DNA of 34,183 nt from Bacillus hominis (GTDB taxonomy: Bacteria > Bacillota > Bacilli > Bacillales > Bacillaceae_G): NCBI RefSeq assembly GCF_018332515.1, contig NZ_BOQD01000044.1, positions 1 to 34,183 of the forward strand. Reading direction: 5' to 3'. Below are positions 26,835 through 34,100 of this stretch, in pieces; position 1 is the first letter of the stretch; every line of letters begins with the position of its first letter. The translations under genes were made by a program, and so were the position numbers. The notes beneath the pieces were generated by a model that did not search any database, had not been told where the DNA came from, and saw nothing but the letters and a program-made list of their open reading frames with translations.

Positions 26835-27305
26835 TTACTCTTCATCATAATCGTAAGTAGTTAAGTTTTGTAAGAAGCTTTCAAAGTTAGATGCCAATTC
26901 AATGATTTCCTCAAACTCATTATCAATAAATATAACTGGAGGGTTTTCAGCAACATTTCGATAATCTAATGCAATCCACGTATGTCCGTCCCCAGATAAA
27001 AGTACGAGATTCTTAGGCATTTCCCACTCCTGAATTAAATAGCGGCTCTCTAAAATACTAGATTCATTTTCATCAAAAGAAATGCCATATAAGCCAGAAA
27101 CATTAACGTGGTCATCCGCCCAAGAATTTGGCTCTGAAGTAGGGTGAGCATCAAGGCGAAGCGTTCCTCCATTTTGTTCTTTTAGAAGGTTTATGTACGA
27201 TTCTGGAAGCTTTACGTTCAGTACTTCTTCTGCTTTTTTTATTAGTTCGTCATTAATGGGTGCTAGTTTTAAATAGTCATCTTCTGCCCAAATTGTAGTC
27301 TTCAT
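26835..27305 (-). CDS. SMI1/KNR4 (SUKH) family protein, likely immunity protein
   Basis: Protein of 156 residues of the SUKH superfamily: KAEEVLNVKLPESYINLLKEQNGG near the N terminus, then LLSGDGHTWIALDYR and the acidic C-terminal part IFIDNEFEEIIELASNFESFL. SUKH proteins often neutralise contact-dependent or secreted polymorphic toxins. No toxin gene is visible nearby, so this may be an orphan immunity gene. ATG at 27305 with GAGGTGATCC upstream. First gene of an operon with the broken DUF4304 gene. Confidence 0.88.
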   Translation of the reverse strand: MKTTIWAEDDYLKLAPINDELIKKAEEVLNVKLPESYINLLKEQNGGTLRLDAHPTSEPNSWADDHVNVSGLYGISFDENESSILESRYLIQEWEMPKNLVLLSGDGHTWIALDYRNVAENPPVIFIDNEFEEIIELASNFESFLQNLTTYDYDEE

Positions 27306-27394
27306 ATTGGATCACCTCAAATAATAGTTTTAAGAATCTTATTTCATATATTATAGTTAGTTTAAATGATGAGCGATAGAGAGAGGAATAAAAT

Positions 27395-27526
27395 ATAGAG
27401 ATAGCTGAATATCTTGATCATGTAAATACTAAAGAAGACTTGTTGAAGTTTCTTGTATATCTTCAAAAGGATTTTAAAGAGAATAGAGTTAAATTTTTAA
27501 AAGATAGAATGGAGAAAATATTATGA
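27395..27526 (+). pseudogene. Small remnant upstream of the SMI1-like gene, with no standard start codon
   Basis: A 43-codon frame reading IEIAEYLDHVNTKEDLLKFL, VYLQKDFKENRVKFLKD, ending in TGA that overlaps the next ATG (ATGA at 27523-27526), the usual sign of coupled genes. The first codon after the upstream stop at a proper distance from AGAGAGGA is ATA (27395), perhaps a mutated ATG. The sequence resembles the small DUF7660-type proteins found beside immunity genes; this is from memory and uncertain. The C terminus looks truncated. Confidence 0.45.
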
Positions 27527-27897
27527 TTAACCACAATAAAATTAAACAACTTTTAGCATATGTAGATCGTGCTGAGGATAATGAAATTGAATTAGAGTAT
27601 GAATTTGAACCGATGACGATAGGATTATTTAAAAGTGAAGAAATAGAAGAAGGACAACTTGGTTATAGCTTTGATGATGAAGGTCAAAGTTTAATCGGGA
27701 ATGAAGAAGGAGATTGGAAAGATGGATGGATTGTAATTGGGATAGATTCATATCTGGGAGATCCAATCTTTGTAGATAGTAATGATGAGAATTGTCCAGT
27801 TTATACAGCTATGCACGGTGAAGGAGATTGGGAGCCGGAATGTATAGCGGAACGTATAGAAGATGTTATTGAGAAAGTGAAAGGAAATGTGGAATAG
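27523..27897 (+). CDS. SMI1/KNR4 (SUKH-like) family protein
   Basis: Protein of 124 residues: LGYSFDDEGQSLIGNEEGDW, WIVIGIDSYLGDPIFVDSND and VYTAMHGEGDWEPECIAERI are typical of the SMI1/KNR4 branch. Very acidic. Likely an immunity-type protein, although no toxin lies nearby. The ATG at 27523 overlaps the TGA of the upstream remnant; the Shine-Dalgarno is AATGGAG. Confidence 0.8.
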   Translation: MINHNKIKQLLAYVDRAEDNEIELEYEFEPMTIGLFKSEEIEEGQLGYSFDDEGQSLIGNEEGDWKDGWIVIGIDSYLGDPIFVDSNDENCPVYTAMHGEGDWEPECIAERIEDVIEKVKGNVE

Positions 27898-27910
27898 TTG
27901 TGTGGTGATG

Positions 27911-27940
27911 AAAAAGGGCTCTAATTAGAGCTCTTTTTTT
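27911..27940 (+). terminator. Terminator after the SMI1-like gene
   Basis: Near-perfect palindrome AAAGGGCTCTAATTAGAGCTCTTT in two halves (AAAGGGCTCTAA, TTAGAGCTCTTT), then T run. Confidence 0.8.
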
Positions 27941-28027
27941 CTTTATTATTTCAAGTTCTTATTTGCTTACTTTCGTTTTTGTTATGTAAAATGAAACTAT
28001 AAATAAAATAAGCAGGTGAAAAGACAC

Positions 28028-28906
28028 ATGTCCAAGAAATTAGTTAATTTACGTATTGATTTTGCGTTTAAACAATTATTTGGTACAAGTGGTAGCGAAG
28101 ATATTCTTATTACATTTTTGAATGCGATGTTACAGGAATCTTTGGAATCACCAATTGCTTCATTACAACTAGAGGATCCTCATTTACATCGTCAATATGA
28201 GGACGATAAATTATCGATTTTAGATGTTTTAGCTACATTAAATACGGGTACAAAGGTTAATGTGGAGATTCAGTTGAATAATAATCATCATATGATAAAA
28301 CGAAGTTTATACTAGTGGGGAAAATTATATACATCTCAACTGCAAAAAGGGATGGCATATAGTGCACTTTGTAAAACAATTACTGTGAACTTATTGAATT
28401 TCAATATGTTTCCTGAGTATGGTGAGTTTCATACAACGGGGGTTCTTTGGAATAGGAAACAGCAAAGAATATTAAGTGATGACATAGAAATTCATGTTGT
28501 CGAGATCCCAAAATTAATGAGGCAGTGGAAAGCAGAAAAAATAAATCCTTGGGAAGATGCATTTGTACGCTGGTTGTTATTGTTATCGGCGAATGAAGAT
28601 GAACAATTGACAGAACTATTGGAGGATATTGCGATGAGCCAAGACCCAATGTTACAAAAAGCGATGAATAAATGGGAAGATATGAGTCAAGATTCCTCTT
28701 TCAGGCAAGCATATGACGCCAGAGAAAAAGTACTAATGGATGAGGCTGCGAAATTTGCGCATGCAGAACAGGAAGGACTTAAAAGAGGAATCGAAAAAGG
28801 GAAAATACAGTTAATTCGTGGGATGTATGAGAAAGGGATGCCGATTGAAGATATCGCGAAGTTTACTGATTTAAATATAGAGGAAATTAGGGAGTTATTA
28901 AGGTAA
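28028..28906 (+). pseudogene. Rpn-type PD-(D/E)XK nuclease gene with in-frame amber codon
   Basis: The frame starts at ATG 28028 (AGCAGGTG ten bases upstream) and encodes SKKLVNLRIDFAFKQLFGTS, with nuclease residues in SILDVLATLNTGTKVNVEIQL. It stops at TAG 28313-28315 after KRSLY, then continues in the same frame as WGKLYTSQLQKGMAYSALCK to 28906. There is no frameshift; one codon, probably TAT/TAC for tyrosine, has become TAG. The full product would be about 292 residues, the usual size of the 'recombination-promoting nuclease/putative transposase' family. Broken unless the amber codon is read through or the second half reinitiates. Confidence 0.85.
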
Positions 28907-28933
28907 GTAGTGCTCTTATAATAAGGTTATTGT

Positions 28934-28966
28934 AAAAAAGGGATCCGCTAAAGGGTTCTTTTTTTA
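28934..28966 (+). terminator. Terminator after the Rpn-type gene
   Basis: AAAGGGATCC, loop GCTAAA, GGGTTCTTTTTTT with G-U pairs. The following 200 bases (28967-29166) hold no gene. Confidence 0.65.
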
Positions 28967-29166
28967 TATAAATTAAGAAAATAATTAACATGGTGTATTA
29001 AAAGTTTTGTATATAAGCATTCTAATATAATTGATAGTAAAATGGAATATAAAAATAGGAATTGTCGGAATATATTCGATTTCGGTTCATTTTCACTAAA
29101 TATGGCTATTTTTTATTAGATTCCTTCTTTTTATAGATATACAATAAAGTTAGAAATAAGAGAAGG

Positions 29167-29964
29167 ATGATGTATGTGAAGGACACAGTTTTACAAGAAA
29201 CAATTTCTCCACAAGAATTACATAAAGTTGTTCAAAAGAATACAGCTTATTATGACTTTAAATGGGGCAAAGTAGAAAATCCAGCGCAAGGGAATACATG
29301 GAATTGGGTAGCCTTTTTCTTCCCATCTTTTTGGTTAGCTCATCGTAAAATGTATAAGTTATTTATTATACTTACATTATTGGCGGTACCTAGTATAGTT
29401 GTAACTCCTTTTATAGATATTCCAGATGGGATTTATTTAACATTTAGTTTAGTTCTTCAATTAGGAATGATGATATTTACTGGATGGCAAGGAAACCGTT
29501 TATATTATAAGCATGCTGTTCGTGTTTTACATAAGGCAGAAGATATGCCTGATCATGAGAAGGCGTATTACTTACAATCCAAGGGTGGCGCTAGTGTTGC
29601 TGGTATGATTGGTTTACAAGTTATAGTGGGGATAGTATTTGGTGGAGCTATGTTCGGACTCTCCCTTTTACCAACTGAACCAAATATTAAAAATGTTGTT
29701 CGTTCAAGTGATGAAGGATTTACTTTAGAGGTTATGACTGATAATCCAACTTGGAAGTTCGTAAAGAAAGAAAAAGATTATGACGTAGTAGAGTTTACTG
29801 GTTATGACTATACAGAGAAGAAAAACTTAAAAATTAAATTTGCTGTTTATTTCAGTGAAGATTACTTTGAATGGCAAGAAGTATATGAAAACAATAAGAA
29901 GTTAAGTGACGAAGAATTAGAAGAGTATCAAATTTACATTGAGGAAAATAGTTGGGATTTCTAG
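29167..29964 (+). CDS. DUF2628 membrane protein
   Basis: Protein of 265 residues. The region WNWVAFFFPSFWLAHRKMYKL at about 46-66 is the DUF2628 signature. Membrane helices follow at about 65-85, 90-110 and 150-170, then a hydrophilic C-terminal domain (residues about 175-265) rich in acidic residues and probably outside the membrane. Function unknown. The start may be ATG 29167, ATG 29170 or GTG 29176; the site AGAAGG is close to all three. Confidence 0.82.
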   Translation: MMYVKDTVLQETISPQELHKVVQKNTAYYDFKWGKVENPAQGNTWNWVAFFFPSFWLAHRKMYKLFIILTLLAVPSIVVTPFIDIPDGIYLTFSLVLQLGMMIFTGWQGNRLYYKHAVRVLHKAEDMPDHEKAYYLQSKGGASVAGMIGLQVIVGIVFGGAMFGLSLLPTEPNIKNVVRSSDEGFTLEVMTDNPTWKFVKKEKDYDVVEFTGYDYTEKKNLKIKFAVYFSEDYFEWQEVYENNKKLSDEELEEYQIYIEENSWDF

Positions 29965-29983
29965 AGAGAACTCGTTAATTTTG

Positions 29984-30018
29984 AAAAGAAGGACCTTATG
30001 AAGGTCCTTCTTTTGTTT
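29984..30018 (+). terminator. Terminator after the DUF2628 gene
   Basis: A 14-bp perfect stem AAAAGAAGGACCTT and AAGGTCCTTCTTTT with a 3-base loop. Confidence 0.85.
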
Positions 30019-30158
30019 ATTGGGGAAGACATAAAAAACGGCATACTAATTGAAATTTTGTAAAATACAATAAAAAATGAGAATTTGAGGTAGGCTTGTC
30101 AATAACGTGAGACTATGGCAGTATAAAGAAATGCTATACAAATTTTATTTATCGAGAT

Positions 30159-30182
30159 GTAAAAATTACATTTAATTTTTAC
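30159..30182. promoter_or_regulatory. Hairpin in the leader of yjdM
   Basis: GTAAAAATTA (30159-30168), loop CATT, TAATTTTTAC (30173-30182). It ends about 13 bases before the yjdM Shine-Dalgarno. It could be a leader structure or an operator. The rest of 30019-30212 has no gene. Confidence 0.4.
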
Positions 30183-30212
30183 GTATAAATAATGAACGGA
30201 GGAAATGAATTT

Positions 30213-30554
30213 ATGGCTACTTTACCAAATTGTCCAAAGTGTAATTCAGAATATACGTACGAGGATGGCGTTCTTTTCGTATGTCCAGAATGTGCACATG
30301 AGTGGGGCAAAGAAGCGGAAGCTGAAAGTAATGATGGTACAAAAGTTGTAAAAGATGCGAACGGAAACGTTCTTCAAGATGGCGATGCTGTTACTGTAAT
30401 TAAAGATTTAAAAGTAAAAGGAACTTCTTCAGTTGTGAAGATTGGTACGAAAGTAAAGAGTATTCGTCTAGTTGAAGGAGATCACGATATTGATTGCAAA
30501 ATCGACGGTTTCGGAGCTATGAAGTTAAAATCACAGTTCGTTAAGAAGGCGTAA
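30213..30554 (+). CDS. yjdM: YjdM (PhnA) zinc-ribbon protein
   Basis: Protein of 113 residues. The N-terminal zinc ribbon has [13 protein letters not shown] and CPEC (two CxxC pairs). The C-terminal PhnA domain contains [23 protein letters not shown] and [15 protein letters not shown]. Once linked to phosphonate use, but the true function is unclear. The ATG at 30213 is about 12 bases after CGGAGG; the ATG at 30192 lies before that site. Confidence 0.9.
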   Translation: MATLPNCPKCNSEYTYEDGVLFVCPECAHEWGKEAEAESNDGTKVVKDANGNVLQDGDAVTVIKDLKVKGTSSVVKIGTKVKSIRLVEGDHDIDCKIDGFGAMKLKSQFVKKA

Positions 30555-30556
30555 GT

Positions 30557-30586
30557 AAAAAAGGGAGGCGAATAGCCTCCCTTTTT
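30557..30586. terminator. Terminator between yjdM and the fet genes
   Basis: Stem AAAAAGGGAGGC, loop GAATA, GCCTCCCTTTTT. T runs on both strands suit convergent genes. Confidence 0.85.
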
Positions 30587-30662
30587 ATTTTTGGGAAGTT
30601 TTTGTCGGTAAGTCGATATAATTTCGTTTACCGTGAACGGTGTACCAGTTACTATAGTTCAC
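30585..30662 (-). CDS. Possible 25-residue peptide after fetB
   Basis: GTG at 30662, stop at 30585-30587; the product reads VNYSNWYTVHGKRNYIDLPT and a short tail. The composition is protein-like. However, the only Shine-Dalgarno (TTAGGAG) touches the start codon, and the end overlaps the terminator. It starts eight bases after the fetB stop. May be a remnant. Confidence 0.25.
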   Translation of the reverse strand: MNYSNWYTVHGKRNYIDLPTKTSQK

Positions 30663-30670
30663 TCCTAACG

Positions 30671-31465
30671 TTATGAACGCACTTCAACCTCTTTCAACTG
30701 ACACCGCTTATTAAAGAATGTTTTATATCCAAGCTGTAAGAAGATAATGACAGCGAAAGCGGTACTCCCTGAAATACCGAGTATGATGGCGATTTGATAT
30801 TGAATCGCTGTAAATGGTGATACGCCGGATAATATTTGACCAGTCATCATGCCGGGTAGGCTTATAATTCCCATTCCGACCATGGAATTGATTGTTGGTA
30901 AAATAGCAGAATCGAAAGCATCTCGAATGAGAGGAGCAGTTGCTTCTTTTGGTGTTGCGCCGAGCATAAGGGCACCTTCAATATGATCTCTTTGAGATTT
31001 CATACTGTTTAAAAAGGTGTTTGCCCCGAGGCAAATACCGGTCATAGCATTACCGATTAACATGCCGGCAATAGGAACGATATATTGCGGAGCATACCAA
31101 GGGTTGTGTCCGATAATGACAAAGATAAAGAGTAGCAATGGCCCGATTGATCCAGCAACCATAGAAAGAGCGGCTACTCGTTTTAGTTCTTTTGACATCG
31201 GAATATTAACTCGTTTATAAATATTGAAAATCGCAAATGTAGTAATAGAAGTAATGAGAGCTATTGTATAAAACGGATTACTATTTTCAAATACGTATGT
31301 AAGAACATAGGCAACAAGTACGAGCTGAATGGTCATACGGAATGTTGCGATCGCAATTTGTTTCTCGCGAGGTATTCCTTTTAATTTTACAAGCCCAATT
31401 AAAATAAGAATGAAAATATATGCAGCGGCAAGTTGCCAAATTTGGAGTTCAATAACGCCCTTCAA
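30671..31465 (-). CDS. fetB: FetB-like ABC permease (iron export)
   Basis: Protein of 264 residues of the UPF0014/YbbM family with about seven membrane helices; conserved parts are LKGIPREKQIAIATFRMTIQL, GMLIGNAMTGICLGAN and GATPKEATAPLIRDA. In E. coli FetAB exports iron and protects from oxidative stress. The best start is TTG at 31465, nine bases after GGAAG; the longer frame has no site. It overlaps fetA by 17 bases, indicating coupling. Confidence 0.85.
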   Translation of the reverse strand: MKGVIELQIWQLAAAYIFILILIGLVKLKGIPREKQIAIATFRMTIQLVLVAYVLTYVFENSNPFYTIALITSITTFAIFNIYKRVNIPMSKELKRVAALSMVAGSIGPLLLFIFVIIGHNPWYAPQYIVPIAGMLIGNAMTGICLGANTFLNSMKSQRDHIEGALMLGATPKEATAPLIRDAFDSAILPTINSMVGMGIISLPGMMTGQILSGVSPFTAIQYQIAIILGISGSTAFAVIIFLQLGYKTFFNKRCQLKEVEVRS

Positions 31466-32108
31466 CTGAGAGCACTTCCTTTCTAGTTGCACCGTTTGTT
31501 TTACTAATTTCAATAATATCGTCTGCGATTTCTTCTGGAAGTTTTTGTGAATGCGTGATGAAGATGACTGTTTTTTTCTTTTCTTTTGCCAGTATAGTGA
31601 ATTCCTTCATAACGCGGCGTTCTGTATCACTATCTAATGCCGAAGTTGGTTCATCTAATAAATAGACGGGCGGATCCATGAGTATGATGCGAGCAAAAGA
31701 AAGCCTTTGTTTTTCACCGCCTGATAAAGAGGAGGCATTATCTTCTAATTGTTTGTCTAAGTTAACAGTGTGTAATGCGTTCTGTAGGATACTATCATTT
31801 GGAAATTCCTTTTCGGAAAGGCGAAGTCCCATTAATAGATTGTCTTTAACTGTTCCATCAAAAATAGGTGGAGTTTGTCCAAGCATAACTACGTCCCGGC
31901 GTAATTGAATAGGAGGATAGTCAGAAATTGGTTTTCCGTTATATTCAATTGTACCGGATGTTGGAGATTGTAAATCATTTAGCATGCGAAGTAATGTACT
32001 CTTTCCACTCCCGCTTTCACCAATAATACAAGTGATTTTTTCTTTTTGAATCTGTAAATAAGGAATGTGAAGTATATCTTTATATGTAATATCTTTTAAT
32101 ATAAACAT
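31449..32108 (-). CDS. fetA: FetA-like ABC ATPase
   Basis: Protein of 219 residues. Walker A is GESGSGKST (residues 30-38); the signature is LSGGEKQR; Walker B is PVYLLDEPTSALD; the H-loop is VIFITHS. Paired with the FetB permease, so a probable iron exporter. The ATG at 32108 follows AAAGGAG; the longer open frame runs into bcr1 and is an artefact. The nearest upstream DNA on this strand is bcr1 (22 bases away) and then the Spo0E-like gene. Confidence 0.87.
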   Translation of the reverse strand: MFILKDITYKDILHIPYLQIQKEKITCIIGESGSGKSTLLRMLNDLQSPTSGTIEYNGKPISDYPPIQLRRDVVMLGQTPPIFDGTVKDNLLMGLRLSEKEFPNDSILQNALHTVNLDKQLEDNASSLSGGEKQRLSFARIILMDPPVYLLDEPTSALDSDTERRVMKEFTILAKEKKKTVIFITHSQKLPEEIADDIIEISKTNGATRKEVLSVEGRY

Positions 32109-32130
32109 AAATTGCTCCTTTCTGATTCTA

Positions 32131-32290
32131 GTTATCCCGCTATTCACCGGGCAGTAAGACCTCCACCTTAAAATTCAGCGAAAGCAAAGAAGTTAGGTGG
32201 GGGTCGGGCTGCCCGTAAAAGCCCGATTGGTGAAGGCTAATAATCAGTGGGGGATGAACAAAACCCCCACTGATTAAAGTTTCACTTTAT
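32131..32290 (+). repeat. Full-length bcr1 upstream of fetA
   Basis: GTTAT (32131-32135), a 150-base element starting CCCGCTATTCACCGGGCAGTAAG, and TTTAT (32286-32290). The left flank differs by one base from the TTTAT duplication. Contains the inverted segment AATCAGTGGGGG/CCCCCACTGATT. Confidence 0.88.
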
Positions 32291-32317
32291 ATCGTATCAA
32301 AAAAGAGAAGATAAGGC

Positions 32318-32491
32318 TTATAAAGAGCAACGTTTTTTCTTCGTCTTGTTTTCTATTAATAAGTTAAGTAAACGACCTAATTCTTGGCTGAACGAAATCA
32401 CTTTATTATGAGTGAATCCATACTTTTCAACAAGATAGATCAATTCTTTCTTCTTCGCTTCTATTCGATCGTTTAGTTTCGTTAAGTTCAT
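32318..32491 (-). CDS. Spo0E-like sporulation regulatory protein
   Basis: Protein of 57 residues too short to be noticed easily: MNLTKLNDRIEAKKKELIYL, then VEKYGFTHNKVISFSQELGR and LLNLLIENK. The layout I-x-x-K-x-x-EL and the SQELGRLLN motif (SQELD in classic members) fit Spo0E-type aspartyl-phosphate phosphatases that dephosphorylate Spo0A~P. Glycine replaces the usual aspartate of SQELD, which could affect activity. The Shine-Dalgarno is weak. The ATG is at 32491; bcr1 begins 28 bases after the stop and fetAB follow on the same strand. Confidence 0.75.
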   Translation of the reverse strand: MNLTKLNDRIEAKKKELIYLVEKYGFTHNKVISFSQELGRLLNLLIENKTKKKRCSL

Positions 32492-32538
32492 AAGTGAAAT
32501 GTAATGTCTTCTATCAAAGTATTTATCACATAAAAAAT

Positions 32539-32560
32539 AGGACCGAATGAATTCGGTTCT
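32539..32560 (-). terminator. Minus-strand terminator upstream of the Spo0E-like gene
   Basis: On the minus strand AGAACCGAA, loop TTCA, TTCGGTCCT then TATTTTTT. A second stop for transcripts from yutJ. Confidence 0.65.
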
Positions 32561-32640
32561 AAAGGAAATAATAAAAACAACTTACAAATAGCAGATACTT
32601 TTCATCAATAGTTTTTAATATGAAATTTTACGAATCAATA

Positions 32641-32691
32641 TTGAAAAAAATATTTCTGATAATTTATTTTTATAGAAAAATATTTTTTCAA
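32641..32691. repeat. AT-rich inverted repeat
   Basis: TTGAAAAAAATATTTCT (32641-32657) and AGAAAAATATTTTTTCAA (32674-32691), imperfect arms of about 17 bases. The surrounding 32492-32735 has no gene other than the two terminators. Confidence 0.55.
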
Positions 32692-32697
32692 CTGATG

Positions 32698-32728
32698 AAA
32701 AGAGGCTGCCTACATAGTAGACAGCCTT
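32698..32728 (-). terminator. Terminator after yutJ
   Basis: AGGCTGCCTAC and GTAGACAGCCT (one mismatch), loop of three bases, followed on the minus strand by CTTTTC. Confidence 0.65.
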
Positions 32729-32735
32729 TAAAGTA

Positions 32736-33806
32736 TTAACCGTTATGATATTTGTACATCCAAAGAAGACCGGATTTTAATAATCTCGGTACACGCCCCA
32801 TTAATGGTTGGTTTGCTAGTAAACCAAATCCGTGTTTTTTGCCGAGGGAACCGAGAACACCTTTTAATTTAATAACAGGTAGTTCATCAGGAAGAGGTTC
32901 ATTGTTCCAACGTTTTAATAATATTTGGACAATTTGTTCTCCTTGACCTTCAGCAAGCTGTGCCGATGGTGCGTGTGGAAGTGCTGCACAATCTCCGACT
33001 ACATAAACATGCTCATTATTCGGAATATTGTGATATTTAGTTAAAACAACCCTTCCGCTACCATCTTGTTCAACTGGAAGGTTTCGAACAACTTCATTTG
33101 CTTGAATACCAGCTGTCCAGACGATTGCATCGCATTCAAGTGGTTCATCGTGGTTGTACACAATATTTGGCTCCACTTTTGTAATGTTAGAGTTTCGTAT
33201 AATAGTAACTTTATGCTTTACAAACCATTCTTCTACGTATCTACTTAATTTCTCTGGATATGGGAATAAAATTCTATCTTTTCGATCAAATAAATAGATT
33301 TTTAAATCAGAACGGCTCTCGCGAAGTTCACTTGCTACTTCAACGCCACTTAAGCCAGCTCCAACGACAGCTACTGTTGCATTTGGTTCTAGGCTATTTA
33401 ATTGTTCATATGTCTTACGTGTTTGTTCAATCGATTGTAGGCTATGTGTATATTCCTTCGCCCCAGGAACGTTATGATATTTATCTTCACAGCCAAGTCC
33501 GATAATTAAATCATCATATTGGATTGTTTCACCGCCATCGAGATGAACGGCTTTTGTTTCAAGATCAATATTTGTGATTGTGCCGTATTGAATATTAAGA
33601 CGTGGGTGCTCTGGAAACGGTATGCGAATATGTGTTTCTGAAATTGTACCTGCCACTAATGCATAATATTCAGTTTTGAAGCAATGATATGGTACTTTGT
33701 CGATTAATGTCACTTGTACATCATCTGGAAGTTGGTTGCTCGGAAGTAGCCGCTGCAGAATTCTCATTCCACCGTAGCCCCCACCCAGTATTACGAGGTG
33801 TTTCAT
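32736..33806 (-). CDS. yutJ: YutJ, type II NADH dehydrogenase-like flavoprotein
   Basis: Protein of 356 residues. An N-terminal FAD-binding Rossmann motif GGGYGGM (residues about 8-14), an NAD(P)H-binding motif VVGAGLSGVEVA near residue 148, and the second FAD contact VYVVGDCAALP are visible. Similar proteins oxidise NADH and pass electrons to quinone at the membrane; the C terminus (LLKSGLLWMYKYHNG) could bind the membrane. The ATG at 33806 is preceded by AAGGGG. It resumes the yut gene order after the accessory stretch. Confidence 0.88.
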   Translation of the reverse strand: MKHLVILGGGYGGMRILQRLLPSNQLPDDVQVTLIDKVPYHCFKTEYYALVAGTISETHIRIPFPEHPRLNIQYGTITNIDLETKAVHLDGGETIQYDDLIIGLGCEDKYHNVPGAKEYTHSLQSIEQTRKTYEQLNSLEPNATVAVVGAGLSGVEVASELRESRSDLKIYLFDRKDRILFPYPEKLSRYVEEWFVKHKVTIIRNSNITKVEPNIVYNHDEPLECDAIVWTAGIQANEVVRNLPVEQDGSGRVVLTKYHNIPNNEHVYVVGDCAALPHAPSAQLAEGQGEQIVQILLKRWNNEPLPDELPVIKLKGVLGSLGKKHGFGLLANQPLMGRVPRLLKSGLLWMYKYHNG

Positions 33807-33888
33807 GATGGATTACCCCTTTTCTGTTGAAATATCCCCTAATCATAAAAATTTATATTAATAAAATATTTTGACTTTACTCAATCAA

Positions 33889-33917
33889 ATTATATCGAAT
33901 TTGTGAACAAATAACAA
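33889..33917 (-). promoter_or_regulatory. Candidate sigma-A promoter for yutJ
   Basis: On the minus strand -35 TTGTTA (33912-33917), 17-base spacer, consensus -10 TATAAT (33889-33894), leaving a leader of about 75-80 bases. Confidence 0.6.
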
Positions 33918-34100
33918 TGCATGAATGAATACTCTGTTGTACAATAAGAAGAAAAGTAAAGTAAACTGTTTTCATTTTTAAGTTACTATTTCATTATGAG
34001 TAGTATGTTATATAAAAAAAGAGAATCTACTGTGAAGTAACTAAATAGTTTAGAATGTGTAACGAAAACAACAAGAAACAGCTTAGTTTTCTTCTTATAG
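33918..34100. other. AT-rich stretch without a gene
   Basis: No gene on either strand; only very short frames (for example 14 codons from 33996). Together with the yutJ leader this gives about 290 gene-free bases before the last bcr1 copy. Confidence 0.6.

Noticed and set aside
28313-28352. Frameshift in the Rpn-type gene
   Set aside because: The frame is the same on both sides of the stop; only a TAG codon interrupts it.
31466-31513. N-terminal extension of fetB to an ATG at 31513
   Set aside because: It would lie deep inside fetA without a ribosome binding site; TTG 31465 has proper spacing.
32109-32147. N-terminal extension of fetA into bcr1
   Set aside because: It comes from repeat sequence and lacks a ribosome binding site; ATG 32108 follows AAAGGAG.
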